Positions 18,152-25,085 of a DNA stretch of 64,000 nucleotides are shown here, in pieces. The notes under the pieces are model-generated. The model did not search any database, was not told the DNA's origin, and saw only the letters and a program-made list of their open reading frames with translations. This DNA comes from Streptomyces alboniger (GTDB lineage Bacteria > Actinomycetota > Actinomycetes > Streptomycetales > Streptomycetaceae), in the NCBI RefSeq assembly GCF_008704395.1, contig NZ_CP023695.1, forward strand, positions 3,782,001 to 3,846,000, given 5' to 3'. Made by a program: the position numbers and the translations under genes. Position 1 is the first letter of the stretch, and each line of letters begins with the position of its first letter.

Positions 18152-18414
18152 TTCTCTTCCTCCGCCTTCTCGTCCTCCACCTTTACGACGAAGTCCTCGA
18201 TCACGGTGTTGGCGAGGAAGGTTTCCGCCATCTCGTGGATACGGGCGAGGGCCGCGTCGTCGACCGGCCCGTCCACCTCGAGTTCGAATCGCTTTCCCTG
18301 ACGTACGTCGGAGATGCCCTGGAAACCGAGGCGCGGCAGTGCACGCTGCACCGCCTGGCCCTGGGGGTCGAGGATCTCCGGCTTGAGCATGACGTCGACT
18401 ACGACGCGTGCCAC
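18148..18414 (-). CDS. purS: Phosphoribosylformylglycinamidine synthase subunit PurS
   Basis: Small subunit that bridges PurL and PurQ, 88 residues. Core [20 protein letters not shown] and [13 protein letters not shown] match the family. Two GTG starts are possible, 18420 and 18414. The second is chosen because gggag lies 5 nt upstream of it, whereas the first lies inside that sequence, and because the MARVVVDV start is the usual one. It heads purSQL and is preceded by a gene-free leader with clustered inverted repeats (18495-18524). Confidence 0.95.
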   Translation of the reverse strand: MARVVVDVMLKPEILDPQGQAVQRALPRLGFQGISDVRQGKRFELEVDGPVDDAALARIHEMAETFLANTVIEDFVVKVEDEKAEEEK

Positions 18415-18494
18415 TGGCACTCCCGGTGTGTGGTGCTGGCGTGTGCTGCTTGCACGGTGCTGAGCAGGTGCCTTCAGACTACCGGCACAAAATT

Positions 18495-18524
18495 TCTACT
18501 CGCGTAGATTCGTAGAAACCTACG
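18495..18524 (-). promoter_or_regulatory. Paired inverted repeats upstream of purS
   Basis: tctac-tcgc-gtaga (18495-18508) and cgtag-aaac-ctacg (18511-18524) stand 2 bp apart, sharing the half-site CTACG/CGTAG three times. Position about 80-110 bp before purS suits an operator or promoter-overlapping site. Confidence 0.5.
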
Positions 18525-18767
18525 TGATGGCGGTCACGTTCCGACGATCCGGGAGGTTTCGAACGGGACATCTTCAGGAGGAATCCAGGAAAAGATCACG
18601 GCCCCGCATTGAGGGCGGACACGCGGAGATATTCGGCCGGGCTTCACAATGCATTGCCAAGCACTGTACAAAGGAAATGGCAATAGTCGATACTTTCCCC
18701 AAAACAGCCGGACAGTCGGCATCACCGCACGTCAGCGTGGTGGAGCCGCACGAAGGGACCGATATTC
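18525..18767 (+). other. A+T-rich upstream region of lsr2
   Basis: No gene is seen. A+T content is clearly above the window average (for example aaaggaaatggcaatag and ttccccaaaac around 18670-18710). Such sequence is preferred by Lsr2, so autoregulation is plausible but not shown. A 91-aa frame through it has no ribosome binding site and atypical codon use. Confidence 0.4.
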
Positions 18768-19085
18768 GTGGCGCAGCGTGTCGTAGTCGCACTCTTTGAC
18801 GACATGGACGGCGGGGAAGCGGCGGAAACGGTCGCGTTCGGTCTTGACGGCAAGTCGTACGAGATCGACCTCAACCAAACCAATGCCAAGAAACTGCGCA
18901 CTGCGCTCGCCCCCTACCTGGAGGCGGCCCGCAAGCACTCGAAGTCCGGGAAGGTGTACCGGCACACGGCCGTCTCCCCCGACCCGTCGGCCGTCCGGGC
19001 CTGGGCCCGCTCGCACCAGATGGACGTGCCGCCGCGCGGCCGCATCCCCAAGCGGGTCTACGAGGCCTTCGAGGCCGCCAACTGA
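18768..19085 (+). CDS. lsr2: Lsr2-type nucleoid-associated protein
   Basis: H-NS-like silencer of A+T-rich and acquired DNA in actinomycetes, 105 residues. The N-terminal dimerisation domain MAQRVVVALFDDMDGGEAAETVAFGLDGKSYEIDL is followed by a C-terminal DNA-binding domain. The latter includes SAVRAWARSHQMDV and the minor-groove hook PPRGRIPKRV with the conserved RGR. GTG start at 18768. It stands alone downstream of an A+T-rich control region. Streptomyces commonly carry two paralogues, so this may be lsr2 or its homologue lsrL. Confidence 0.93.
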   Translation: MAQRVVVALFDDMDGGEAAETVAFGLDGKSYEIDLNQTNAKKLRTALAPYLEAARKHSKSGKVYRHTAVSPDPSAVRAWARSHQMDVPPRGRIPKRVYEAFEAAN

Positions 19086-19208
19086 CCCCGCGCCCCACCC
19101 CGGTCCGAGCCCCTCGCGGCCACCGACTTGCGCTGCACCCCCGCTGGTCAGCTAGAGTCTGGAGCACGCCGAGGGGCAAGGCCGAAAGGCCGGACCTCAC
19201 GGAGTCGT

Positions 19209-19280
19209 GCGGGTGTAGTTCAGTAGTAGAACATCCCCCTTCCAGGGGGAAGGCGCAGTGTGCAATTCCTGTCACCCGCT
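19209..19280 (+). tRNA. tRNA-Gly(TCC) with atypical D- and T-arms
   Basis: Acceptor GCGGGTG/CACCCGC, D-stem GTTC/GAAC, and anticodon stem TCCCC/GGGGA with loop CTTCCAG, giving anticodon TCC. The D-loop is AGTAGTA, so the usual G18G19 is changed to AG. The T-arm is CAGTG-TGCAATT-CCTGT: T55 is G, the TTC signature is lost and the stem barely pairs. These are features seen in glycine tRNAs dedicated to cell-wall synthesis rather than translation in other bacteria. Confidence 0.85.
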
Positions 19281-19359
19281 CCGCATCGCCTACCGACCAG
19301 TCTTCTGGTTGCGGTAAGCTGGTGCTCGCGCCGATCAGTGAAAGCTGTTCGGATGCAAT

Positions 19360-19435
19360 GCGAACGTAGCTCAGTTGGTAGAGCGCAACCTTGCCAAGGT
19401 TGAGGTCGCGAGTTCGAACCTCGTCGTTCGCTCCA
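19360..19435 (+). tRNA. tRNA-Gly(GCC), copy 1, CCA encoded
   Basis: Acceptor GCGAACG/CGTTCGC, anticodon stem CAACC/GGTTG with loop TTGCCAA, normal TTCGAAC T-loop. CCA is encoded at 19433-19435. It shares a core of about 45 identical bases with the copy at 23956. Confidence 0.95.
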
Positions 19436-19440
19436 GTTTC

Positions 19441-19475
19441 AAGAAGGCCCCGGTCGAATCGACCGGGGCCTTCTT
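19441..19475 (+). terminator. Terminator after tRNA-Gly(GCC) copy 1
   Basis: aagaaggccccggtcg, a 3-nt loop region (aat), then the complementary arm ending ttctt. Perfect long stem 6 nt after the tRNA. Confidence 0.85.
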
Positions 19476-19579
19476 CGTGTGCCTATGGCTTCGTGGTGCG
19501 GCGCGCTTCTGACATTTGTCATGCGGGTCGGTGACAGGCCGCACTGCTGCCGCGCCCCTGACCAGGCGAAGCTTCTTCC

Positions 19580-20578
19580 ATGACTGACCAAGTGATCGAC
19601 GTGACCGATCTTCGGCGCGTGTACGGGGGCGGTTTCGAGGCGGTACGAGGGATCTCCTTCGGCGTGGGCCGCGGGGAGCTGTTCGCGCTGCTCGGCACCA
19701 ACGGCGCCGGCAAGACGTCCACCGTCGAACTCCTGGAGGGCCTCGCCGCACCGGTCGGCGGGCGGGTCCGGGTGCTCGGACACGACCCGTACACCGAGCG
19801 GTCCGCGGTGCGGCCGCGCATCGGCGTGATGCTCCAGGAGGGCGGCTTCCCCACGGAGTTGACGGTCGCCGAGACCGTACGGATGTGGGCCGGATGCACC
19901 AGCGGGGCCCGGCCCGTCGCGGAGGCCCTGGAGATCGTGGGGCTCGCCAAGCGGTCCGGCGTACGCGTGAAGCAGCTGTCCGGCGGCGAGAAGCGGCGGC
20001 TCGATCTGGCCATGGCGCTCATCGGGCGCCCCGAAGTGCTCTTCCTCGACGAACCCACCACCGGGCTCGACGCCGAAGGGCGCCGCGAGACCTGGGAGTT
20101 GGTCAGGGAGCTGCGCGACAACGGCACGACCGTGCTGCTCACCACGCACTACCTGGAAGAGGCCGAAGTGCTCGCCGACCGGCTCGCGATCCTGCACGAG
20201 GGGCGGATCGCCGCCGAGGGGCGCGTCGCCGACGTCGTCGCCGCGCAGCCTTCCCACGTCTCCTTCGAACTGCCCGAGGGGTACTTCGTCGGTGACCTGC
20301 CGCCGCTCGCCGAGCTGGGCGTCAGCGGGCACGAGAGCGAGGGGCGCCGCGTGACCCTGCGGACGAACGAGCTGCAACGGACCGCCACCGGCCTGCTGTT
20401 GTGGGCCAGGGACGCGCGGGTCGAACTGGGGTCGCTCGATGTGCGGGCGGCCTCGCTGGAGGAGGCGTTCCTGCGGATCGCGCGGACCGCCGAGGGCGGG
20501 GAGCGCGGCGAGACCGGCGAGCGCGGAGAGCGCGGGGGCTCTGCGGTGCCTTTCGCCGAGAAGGAGATGGCGGCATGA
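19580..20578 (+). CDS. ABC transporter ATP-binding protein
   Basis: 332 residues, of the daunorubicin-exporter type (DrrA-like). Walker [18 protein letters not shown] (about 36-52), Q-loop MLQEGG, signature [17 protein letters not shown], Walker [13 protein letters not shown], switch His in [15 protein letters not shown]. The C-terminal part after about residue 225 is the extra domain of this family. It ends in a Gly/Glu/Arg-rich stretch ([14 protein letters not shown]), a small repeat. Its stop overlaps the start of the permease gene. It is first in a four-gene operon with a permease and a two-component pair, so it probably exports a compound sensed by that pair or acts as a bacitracin-type module. 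Confidence 0.95.
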   Translation: MTDQVIDVTDLRRVYGGGFEAVRGISFGVGRGELFALLGTNGAGKTSTVELLEGLAAPVGGRVRVLGHDPYTERSAVRPRIGVMLQEGGFPTELTVAETVRMWAGCTSGARPVAEALEIVGLAKRSGVRVKQLSGGEKRRLDLAMALIGRPEVLFLDEPTTGLDAEGRRETWELVRELRDNGTTVLLTTHYLEEAEVLADRLAILHEGRIAAEGRVADVVAAQPSHVSFELPEGYFVGDLPPLAELGVSGHESEGRRVTLRTNELQRTATGLLLWARDARVELGSLDVRAASLEEAFLRIARTAEGGERGETGERGERGGSAVPFAEKEMAA

Positions 20579-21354
20579 GCACGGTGACCTTGACGACCCC
20601 CGCGGGGCGGATGCGGGCGCTGGCGCGCGCCGAACTGACCCTGCTCGGACGGAACAAGGGGACGCTGTTCGCGGCCCTGTTCGTACCGGTGGCGCTGCCG
20701 TTCAGCGTCATGTCGGCGATGAGCGAGGGCGAGCTGAAGGAGGTCGGGCTCTCCGTCGGCACCATGGTCCTGCCGTCCGCCATCGGCTTCTCCCTGGTCT
20801 TCGCCGTCTACGGCTCCCTGATCGGCGTCTTCGTCGCCCGGCGCGAGGAACTCGTACTGAAGCGGCTGCGCACCGGAGAGCTGCGGGACCACGAGATCCT
20901 GGTGGGCGCCTCACTGCCCGCCGTCGCCATCGGCCTCGCGCAGATCCTGGCGCTCGTGGCCGGGTGCCTCGCGCTGCTCGACGCGGGGGCGCCCGACAAC
21001 GCGCTGTTCCCCGTCCTCGGGATACTGCTCGGCATCGTGATGTTCGGCGCGCTCGCCGCCGTCACGGCGAGCTTCAGCAGGACCGCCGAGACCGCGCAGG
21101 TCATGAGCATGCCGCTGATCTTCGCGTCGATGCTGGGCTCGGGGCTCGCCGTGCCGCTCGAAATGATGCCCGACACGCTCGCCTCGGTCTGCGAACTCCT
21201 TCCGCTCTCCCCGGTGATCGAACTCGTACGCGGCGGCTGGACCGGCGGGCTCTCGGCCGGCGAGGCCCTCGGTGCCGTCGCCACGGCGGTGGCCTGGACC
21301 CTGGTGTCCGTGTTTGCTGTACGGCGATGGTTCCGCTGGGAACCCCGGCACTGA
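20575..21354 (+). CDS. ABC-2 type transporter permease
   Basis: 259 residues with about six membrane segments, typical of ABC-2 permeases ([56 protein letters not shown], and others). An R-rich loop [20 protein letters not shown] precedes the third segment, the conserved coupling region. The ATG overlaps the ATPase stop by 4 nt (ATGA). Partner of the upstream ATPase; two copies would assemble with two ATPases. Confidence 0.93.
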   Translation: MSTVTLTTPAGRMRALARAELTLLGRNKGTLFAALFVPVALPFSVMSAMSEGELKEVGLSVGTMVLPSAIGFSLVFAVYGSLIGVFVARREELVLKRLRTGELRDHEILVGASLPAVAIGLAQILALVAGCLALLDAGAPDNALFPVLGILLGIVMFGALAAVTASFSRTAETAQVMSMPLIFASMLGSGLAVPLEMMPDTLASVCELLPLSPVIELVRGGWTGGLSAGEALGAVATAVAWTLVSVFAVRRWFRWEPRH

Positions 21355-21368
21355 GGAAGGGGATCCGC

Positions 21369-23327
21369 GTGGTCGGCGGGATACGGGCCTTGCAGCGTGG
21401 CTGGCAGGGCCGGAGCAAGATCGAGAAGGTCGAGTTCCAGAGCATGGCCATGTGGCACGCCATGCCCTGGCTCTTCTTCCTCAGCTGGGGTTCGCTGCCC
21501 CTCGGCCTGAGCCTGGACTCCGAGCCCGTCCCGCAAGTCCTCGGCTGGACGCTGATCGCGGTCGGCGCCCTGCAAGGCGTGCACGTCAACCGCAGCCTGC
21601 GGCGCTCGGTCGACCACTACCTGAAGCGGGCCGCGGCGCCGCGCCGCGACCTCGCCGTCTCCGGTTGCCTGCTGGCGCTCGCGCTGGGGCTCGTGCTCGG
21701 CCTGGAGGCGGTGGACGGCGTCGCCGACGGGATGATCGGCTTCACCACGCTGTATCTGGCGGTGCCGTTCTGCCAGGCGCTCGCCTTCGCGGTGTCGGTC
21801 CGCGGCTTCCTCGTCCGGGTGGCGCTGATCGACGTGGCGGCCGTGGCCGCCTTCGCCGCCATCGGGGTGCGTGACGAGCGGCTCGCCGGGTTCGCCGCCC
21901 TCATCGCCTTCGCCGGGCTGCTGACGCTGCTCTCCGCGCGCTGCGGGGCCTGGACGCTCTCCGTGATGTGGGAGGCCGACCGGGCCCGCGAGGTCGAGGC
22001 GCGGCTCGCGGTCGCCGAGGAGCGGCTGCGGTTCGGGCGTGACCTGCACGACGTCATGGGCCGCAACCTCGCCGTCATCGCGCTCAAGAGCGAACTGGCG
22101 GTGCAGCTCGCCCGGCGCGGGCGGCCCGAGGCCGTCGACCAGATGGTCGAGGTGCAGCGGATCGCGCAGGAGTCGCAGCGTGAGGTGCGGGAAGTGGTGC
22201 GGGGCTACCGCGAGGCCGACCTCGGGGTCGAACTCCTCGGCGCACAGGGCGTGTTGGAAGCGGCCGGGATCGGCTGCCGGGTGACCGGCTCGACGGCGGG
22301 GTTGCCCGTGCCCGTGCAGTCGGCCCTGGGGTGGGTCGTAAGGGAGGCAGCCACGAACGTACTGCGGCACGGGGACGCGACGCGGTGCGACATCTCCCTG
22401 ACGGTCGCTGAAGGGCGTACGACGTTGACCGTCGAGAACGACGGGGCACCGGACGTACCGCCTCCGGGCACGGGCCGCGAGCCCTCGGCGCCGGGCGGCG
22501 GATCCGGCCTCGCCGGGCTCCGGGAGCGGCTGGCGGAGGTGGGCGGCTCGCTGGACTTCACGTGCACGCAGGGGCGGTTCCGGCTCACCGCGGAGGTGCC
22601 GGTGTCGGGCGCCGACGACGAACGGCAGCCTCGGGGGGCCGCCGGGGGCCGCCTGCGGGCCCCCGAGGGCTCGGCTCGGGGGGCCGCCGGGAGCCGCCTG
22701 CCGGAGCCTGCCGGGAGCCGCCTGCCGGAGCCTGCCGAGAGCCGCCTGCCGGAGGCTGCCGAGAGCCCAACTCCGGAGACCGCCGAGGGCTCAGCCCAGG
22801 GGGCCGGCGAGGGTTGTCCGCGGGGAGCCGGCGAGGGTTGTCCGCGGGGAGCCGCCGAGGGTTGTCCGCGGGGAGCCGCCGAGGGCTCGGCTCGGGGGGC
22901 CGCCGGGAGCCGTACCCAGGAGGCCGCCAAGGGCTCAGCCCAGGCAGCCGCCGAGGACCGTCCGCGGGGAGCCACCAAGGCCCCGGCTCAGGAGGCCGCC
23001 GGGAGCCGTACCCAGGAGGCCGCCGAGGACCATCCGCGGGAGCTGGCCGAGGGGACCGCCGAAAGCCGTACCCAGCAGCCCCCCGAGCGCTCAGGGCGTC
23101 CTCGGGGGGCCGCCGAGAGCCCCCTGCCGGAGGCCTCCGAAAGCCCGGCCCAGAAGGCCGCCGAGGGCTCAGCCCAGGGGGCTACCAACGGCTGTTCGCA
23201 GGAGGAGGCAGCCGAGAGCGCAATCCCGGAGGCCTCCGAGGGCTTGACCCAAGAGGTCGTCGGCCAGGGCCCTCCGCCTCTCCTGCCTCAGCCCCAGCCC
23301 CCGCTCCGGAAAGAAGCTCTGCTGTGA
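21369..23327 (+). CDS. NarL-type sensor histidine kinase with a long octapeptide-repeat tail
   Basis: 652 residues from the GTG at 21369, which follows aggaagggg; an ATG at 21328 inside the permease gene is less likely. Several membrane segments occupy about residues 35-190. The HisKA_3 domain has phospho-acceptor His227 in RFGRDLHDVMGRNLAVIALK. The HATPase has N-box REAATNVLRHG and G-box GSGLAGLRERLAEVGG. The kinase ends near residue 413. About 237 further residues are low-complexity, made of roughly 26 degenerate octapeptides such as GEGCPRGA, AGSRTQEA and AGSRLPEP. This tail is absent from ordinary members. Its stop codon overlaps the response-regulator start. Confidence 0.92.
   Translation: MVGGIRALQRGWQGRSKIEKVEFQSMAMWHAMPWLFFLSWGSLPLGLSLDSEPVPQVLGWTLIAVGALQGVHVNRSLRRSVDHYLKRAAAPRRDLAVSGCLLALALGLVLGLEAVDGVADGMIGFTTLYLAVPFCQALAFAVSVRGFLVRVALIDVAAVAAFAAIGVRDERLAGFAALIAFAGLLTLLSARCGAWTLSVMWEADRAREVEARLAVAEERLRFGRDLHDVMGRNLAVIALKSELAVQLARRGRPEAVDQMVEVQRIAQESQREVREVVRGYREADLGVELLGAQGVLEAAGIGCRVTGSTAGLPVPVQSALGWVVREAATNVLRHGDATRCDISLTVAEGRTTLTVENDGAPDVPPPGTGREPSAPGGGSGLAGLRERLAEVGGSLDFTCTQGRFRLTAEVPVSGADDERQPRGAAGGRLRAPEGSARGAAGSRLPEPAGSRLPEPAESRLPEAAESPTPETAEGSAQGAGEGCPRGAGEGCPRGAAEGCPRGAAEGSARGAAGSRTQEAAKGSAQAAAEDRPRGATKAPAQEAAGSRTQEAAEDHPRELAEGTAESRTQQPPERSGRPRGAAESPLPEASESPAQKAAEGSAQGATNGCSQEEAAESAIPEASEGLTQEVVGQGPPPLLPQPQPPLRKEALL
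22606..23260 (+). repeat. 24-bp-period coding minisatellite in the kinase tail
   Basis: About 26 imperfect units of 24 bp, with some units of 21, 27 or 30 bp, coding for x-E/G-G/S-x-x-R/Q/P-G/E-A. The best-preserved block is 22800-22900, where three neighbouring units read GEGCPRGA, GEGCPRGA and AEGCPRGA. Unit-length indels keep the frame, so length probably varies between strains. Confidence 0.85.
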
Positions 23328-23932
23328 CCCTGCGCGTGCTGCTCGCCGATGACGAGCACCTCATTCGCGGCGCGCTCGCCGCGCTCCTCGCCCTGGAGGA
23401 CGACCTCGTCGTCGTCGCCGAGGCCGCGACCGGGCCCGAGGCGCTCGCCATGGCACGGGCCCACCGCCCCGATGTCGCGGTGCTCGATCTCCAGATGCCG
23501 GGCGCCGACGGTGTGAGTGTGGCCACATCCCTCCGGGACGAACTCCCGCACTGCCGGACCATGATCGTGACGAGTCATGGCAGACCGGGACATCTCAAGC
23601 GGGCCCTCGCGGTAGGCGTGCGGGGCTTCGTCCCGAAGACGGTCAGCGCGCAGCGGCTCGCCGAGATCATCCGCAGCGTGCACGCCGGAAACCGTTACGT
23701 GGACCCGGAGTTGGCCGCCGACGCGATCTCCGCCGGGGACTCGCCGCTGACCGCCCGCGAGGCCGAGGTGCTCGAACTCGCCGCCGACGGGGCGCCCGTC
23801 ACGGAGATCGCCGAGCGCGCCGCCCTCTCCCCCGGGACCGTCCGCAACTACCTCTCCTCGGCGGTCACGAAGACCGGGGCGGAGAACCGTCATGCGGCAG
23901 TGCGTCTCGCACGCGAGCGAGGTTGGGTATAG
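23324..23932 (+). CDS. NarL/FixJ-type response regulator
   Basis: 202 residues. The receiver domain contains LLADDEHLIRG, phospho-acceptor Asp55 in VAVLDLQMPGADG, T/S in IVTSHG and the conserved Lys in FVPKTVS. The LuxR-type HTH is at about 140-200 (LTAREAEVLELAADG and SPGTVRNYLSSAVTKTG). The GTG overlaps the kinase stop (GTGA), so translation is coupled. It is the cognate regulator of the preceding kinase and probably controls the adjacent ABC exporter. It ends 23 nt before a tRNA-Gly. Confidence 0.95.
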   Translation: MTLRVLLADDEHLIRGALAALLALEDDLVVVAEAATGPEALAMARAHRPDVAVLDLQMPGADGVSVATSLRDELPHCRTMIVTSHGRPGHLKRALAVGVRGFVPKTVSAQRLAEIIRSVHAGNRYVDPELAADAISAGDSPLTAREAEVLELAADGAPVTEIAERAALSPGTVRNYLSSAVTKTGAENRHAAVRLARERGWV

Positions 23933-23955
23933 TTGTCCTCGCGCTACGGCGCAGC

Positions 23956-24028
23956 GCGGACGTAGCTCAGTTGGTAGAGCGCAACCTTGCCAAGGTTGAG
24001 GTCGCCAGTTCGAACCTGGTCGTCCGCT
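23956..24028 (+). tRNA. tRNA-Gly(GCC), copy 2
   Basis: Acceptor GCGGACG/CGTCCGC, anticodon loop TTGCCAA (GCC), T-loop TTCGAAC. It differs from copy 1 only in the acceptor and T-stem pairs; compensatory changes keep both stems. CCA is not encoded. Confidence 0.95.
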
Positions 24029-24035
24029 CAGAGAT

Positions 24036-24063
24036 AAGGCCCCGCTCCTCGGAGCGGGGCCTT
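24036..24063. terminator. Bidirectional terminator between tRNA-Gly and purC
   Basis: aaggccccgctcc and ggagcggggcctt with a 2-nt loop. It lies 7 nt after the tRNA and 19 nt after the convergent purC stop, so it can serve both. Confidence 0.8.
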
Positions 24064-24082
24064 TCCGCGTTCCCGGCCCGGC

Positions 24083-24979
24083 CTACCAGGCGGTGCCCGT
24101 CAGACGCTCGTACGCCTCGATGTACTTGGCACGTGTGGCGTCCACCACGTCCTGCGGGAGCGCCGGGGGCGGCTGCTCGCTCTTGCGGTCCCAGCCCGAG
24201 GCCGGAGACGTCAGCCAGTTCCGCACGAACTGCTTGTCGTACGAGGGCTGGGCGTGCCCCGGCTCCCACTGGTCCGCGGGCCAGAAGCGGGAGGAGTCCG
24301 GCGTCAGGACCTCGTCACCGATGAGCAGCTCCTCGCCGTCGAAGCCGAACTCGAACTTCGTGTCCGCGAGGATCAGGCCGCGCTCACGGGCGATGTCCCG
24401 CGCCCTGCCGTAGACGGCGAGCGTGGTCTGGCGCAGCTGGGCGGCGGTCTCTGCGCCGACCTGGCGGGCCACTTCCTCGTAGCTCACGTTCTCGTCGTGC
24501 TCGCCGACCGCGGCCTTCGCGGCGGGCGTGAAGATCGGCGCGGGCAGCTCCGAGCCGTCGGTCAGGCCCTCGGGCAGCGCGAGGCCGCAGACCGTACGCG
24601 AGTCGTTGTACTCCAGGAGGCCCGAGCCCGTGAGGTAGCCGCGGGCGACGCACTCGACCGGGACCATCTCCAGGGACTTGCAGACGAGCGTGCGGCCCGC
24701 CCAGTCGGCGGGGGCACCCTCGGGCACGTCCGTGGAGATGACGTGGTTCGGGACGATGTCCGCGAGCTGGTCGAACCACCACAGGGACAGCTGGGTGAGG
24801 ACGCGGCCCTTGTCGGGGATCTCCGAGGGCAGCACCCAGTCATAGGCGGAGAGGCGGTCGCTGGCGACCATGACCAGCTCGCCCGCCTCGTTCTGGTACA
24901 GCTCGCGCACCTTGCCGGTGTGGAGGTGCACCAGCCCCGGAACCTGAAGCGGCTCGGGCTTTTCTACGAATCCGGACAC
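24083..24979 (-). CDS. purC: Phosphoribosylaminoimidazole-succinocarboxamide (SAICAR) synthase
   Basis: Purine step joining CAIR and aspartate with ATP. It has 298 residues of the longer, yeast-like type. HTGKVRELYQ (nucleotide-binding start), ASDRLSAYDWVLPSEIPDKGRVLTQLS, VPVECVARGYLTGSG and LADTKFEFGFDGEELLIGDEVLTPDSSRFW are all family motifs. GTG start with ggaggga upstream. It is transcribed alone; the adjacent leftward DMFase-like gene upstream at 25086 is separated by 106 nt. Confidence 0.97.
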   Translation of the reverse strand: MSGFVEKPEPLQVPGLVHLHTGKVRELYQNEAGELVMVASDRLSAYDWVLPSEIPDKGRVLTQLSLWWFDQLADIVPNHVISTDVPEGAPADWAGRTLVCKSLEMVPVECVARGYLTGSGLLEYNDSRTVCGLALPEGLTDGSELPAPIFTPAAKAAVGEHDENVSYEEVARQVGAETAAQLRQTTLAVYGRARDIARERGLILADTKFEFGFDGEELLIGDEVLTPDSSRFWPADQWEPGHAQPSYDKQFVRNWLTSPASGWDRKSEQPPPALPQDVVDATRAKYIEAYERLTGTAW

Positions 24980-25085
24980 GGTTCCCTCCAGTGGTTCTGG
25001 CCAAGTGATGCCGATTCTCCCGTATCGGGAGCGCGGTCTTGGCCAGGGGTTCGGCGGAGTGGCGCGATCACGGGGCCCGCGGGGG

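Noticed and set aside
18534..18725. Small leftward frames upstream of lsr2
   Set aside because: A+T-rich control region, no ribosome site, residue composition unlike coding sequence here.
20439..21368. N-terminal extension of the histidine kinase through the permease gene
   Set aside because: The extension is Arg-rich shadow sequence of the permease; the GTG at 21369 has its own ribosome site.
22605..23260. Possible CRISPR-like array
   Set aside because: Repeats are contiguous, degenerate, of 24-bp period, without spacers and lie in a translated frame; no cas genes are present.
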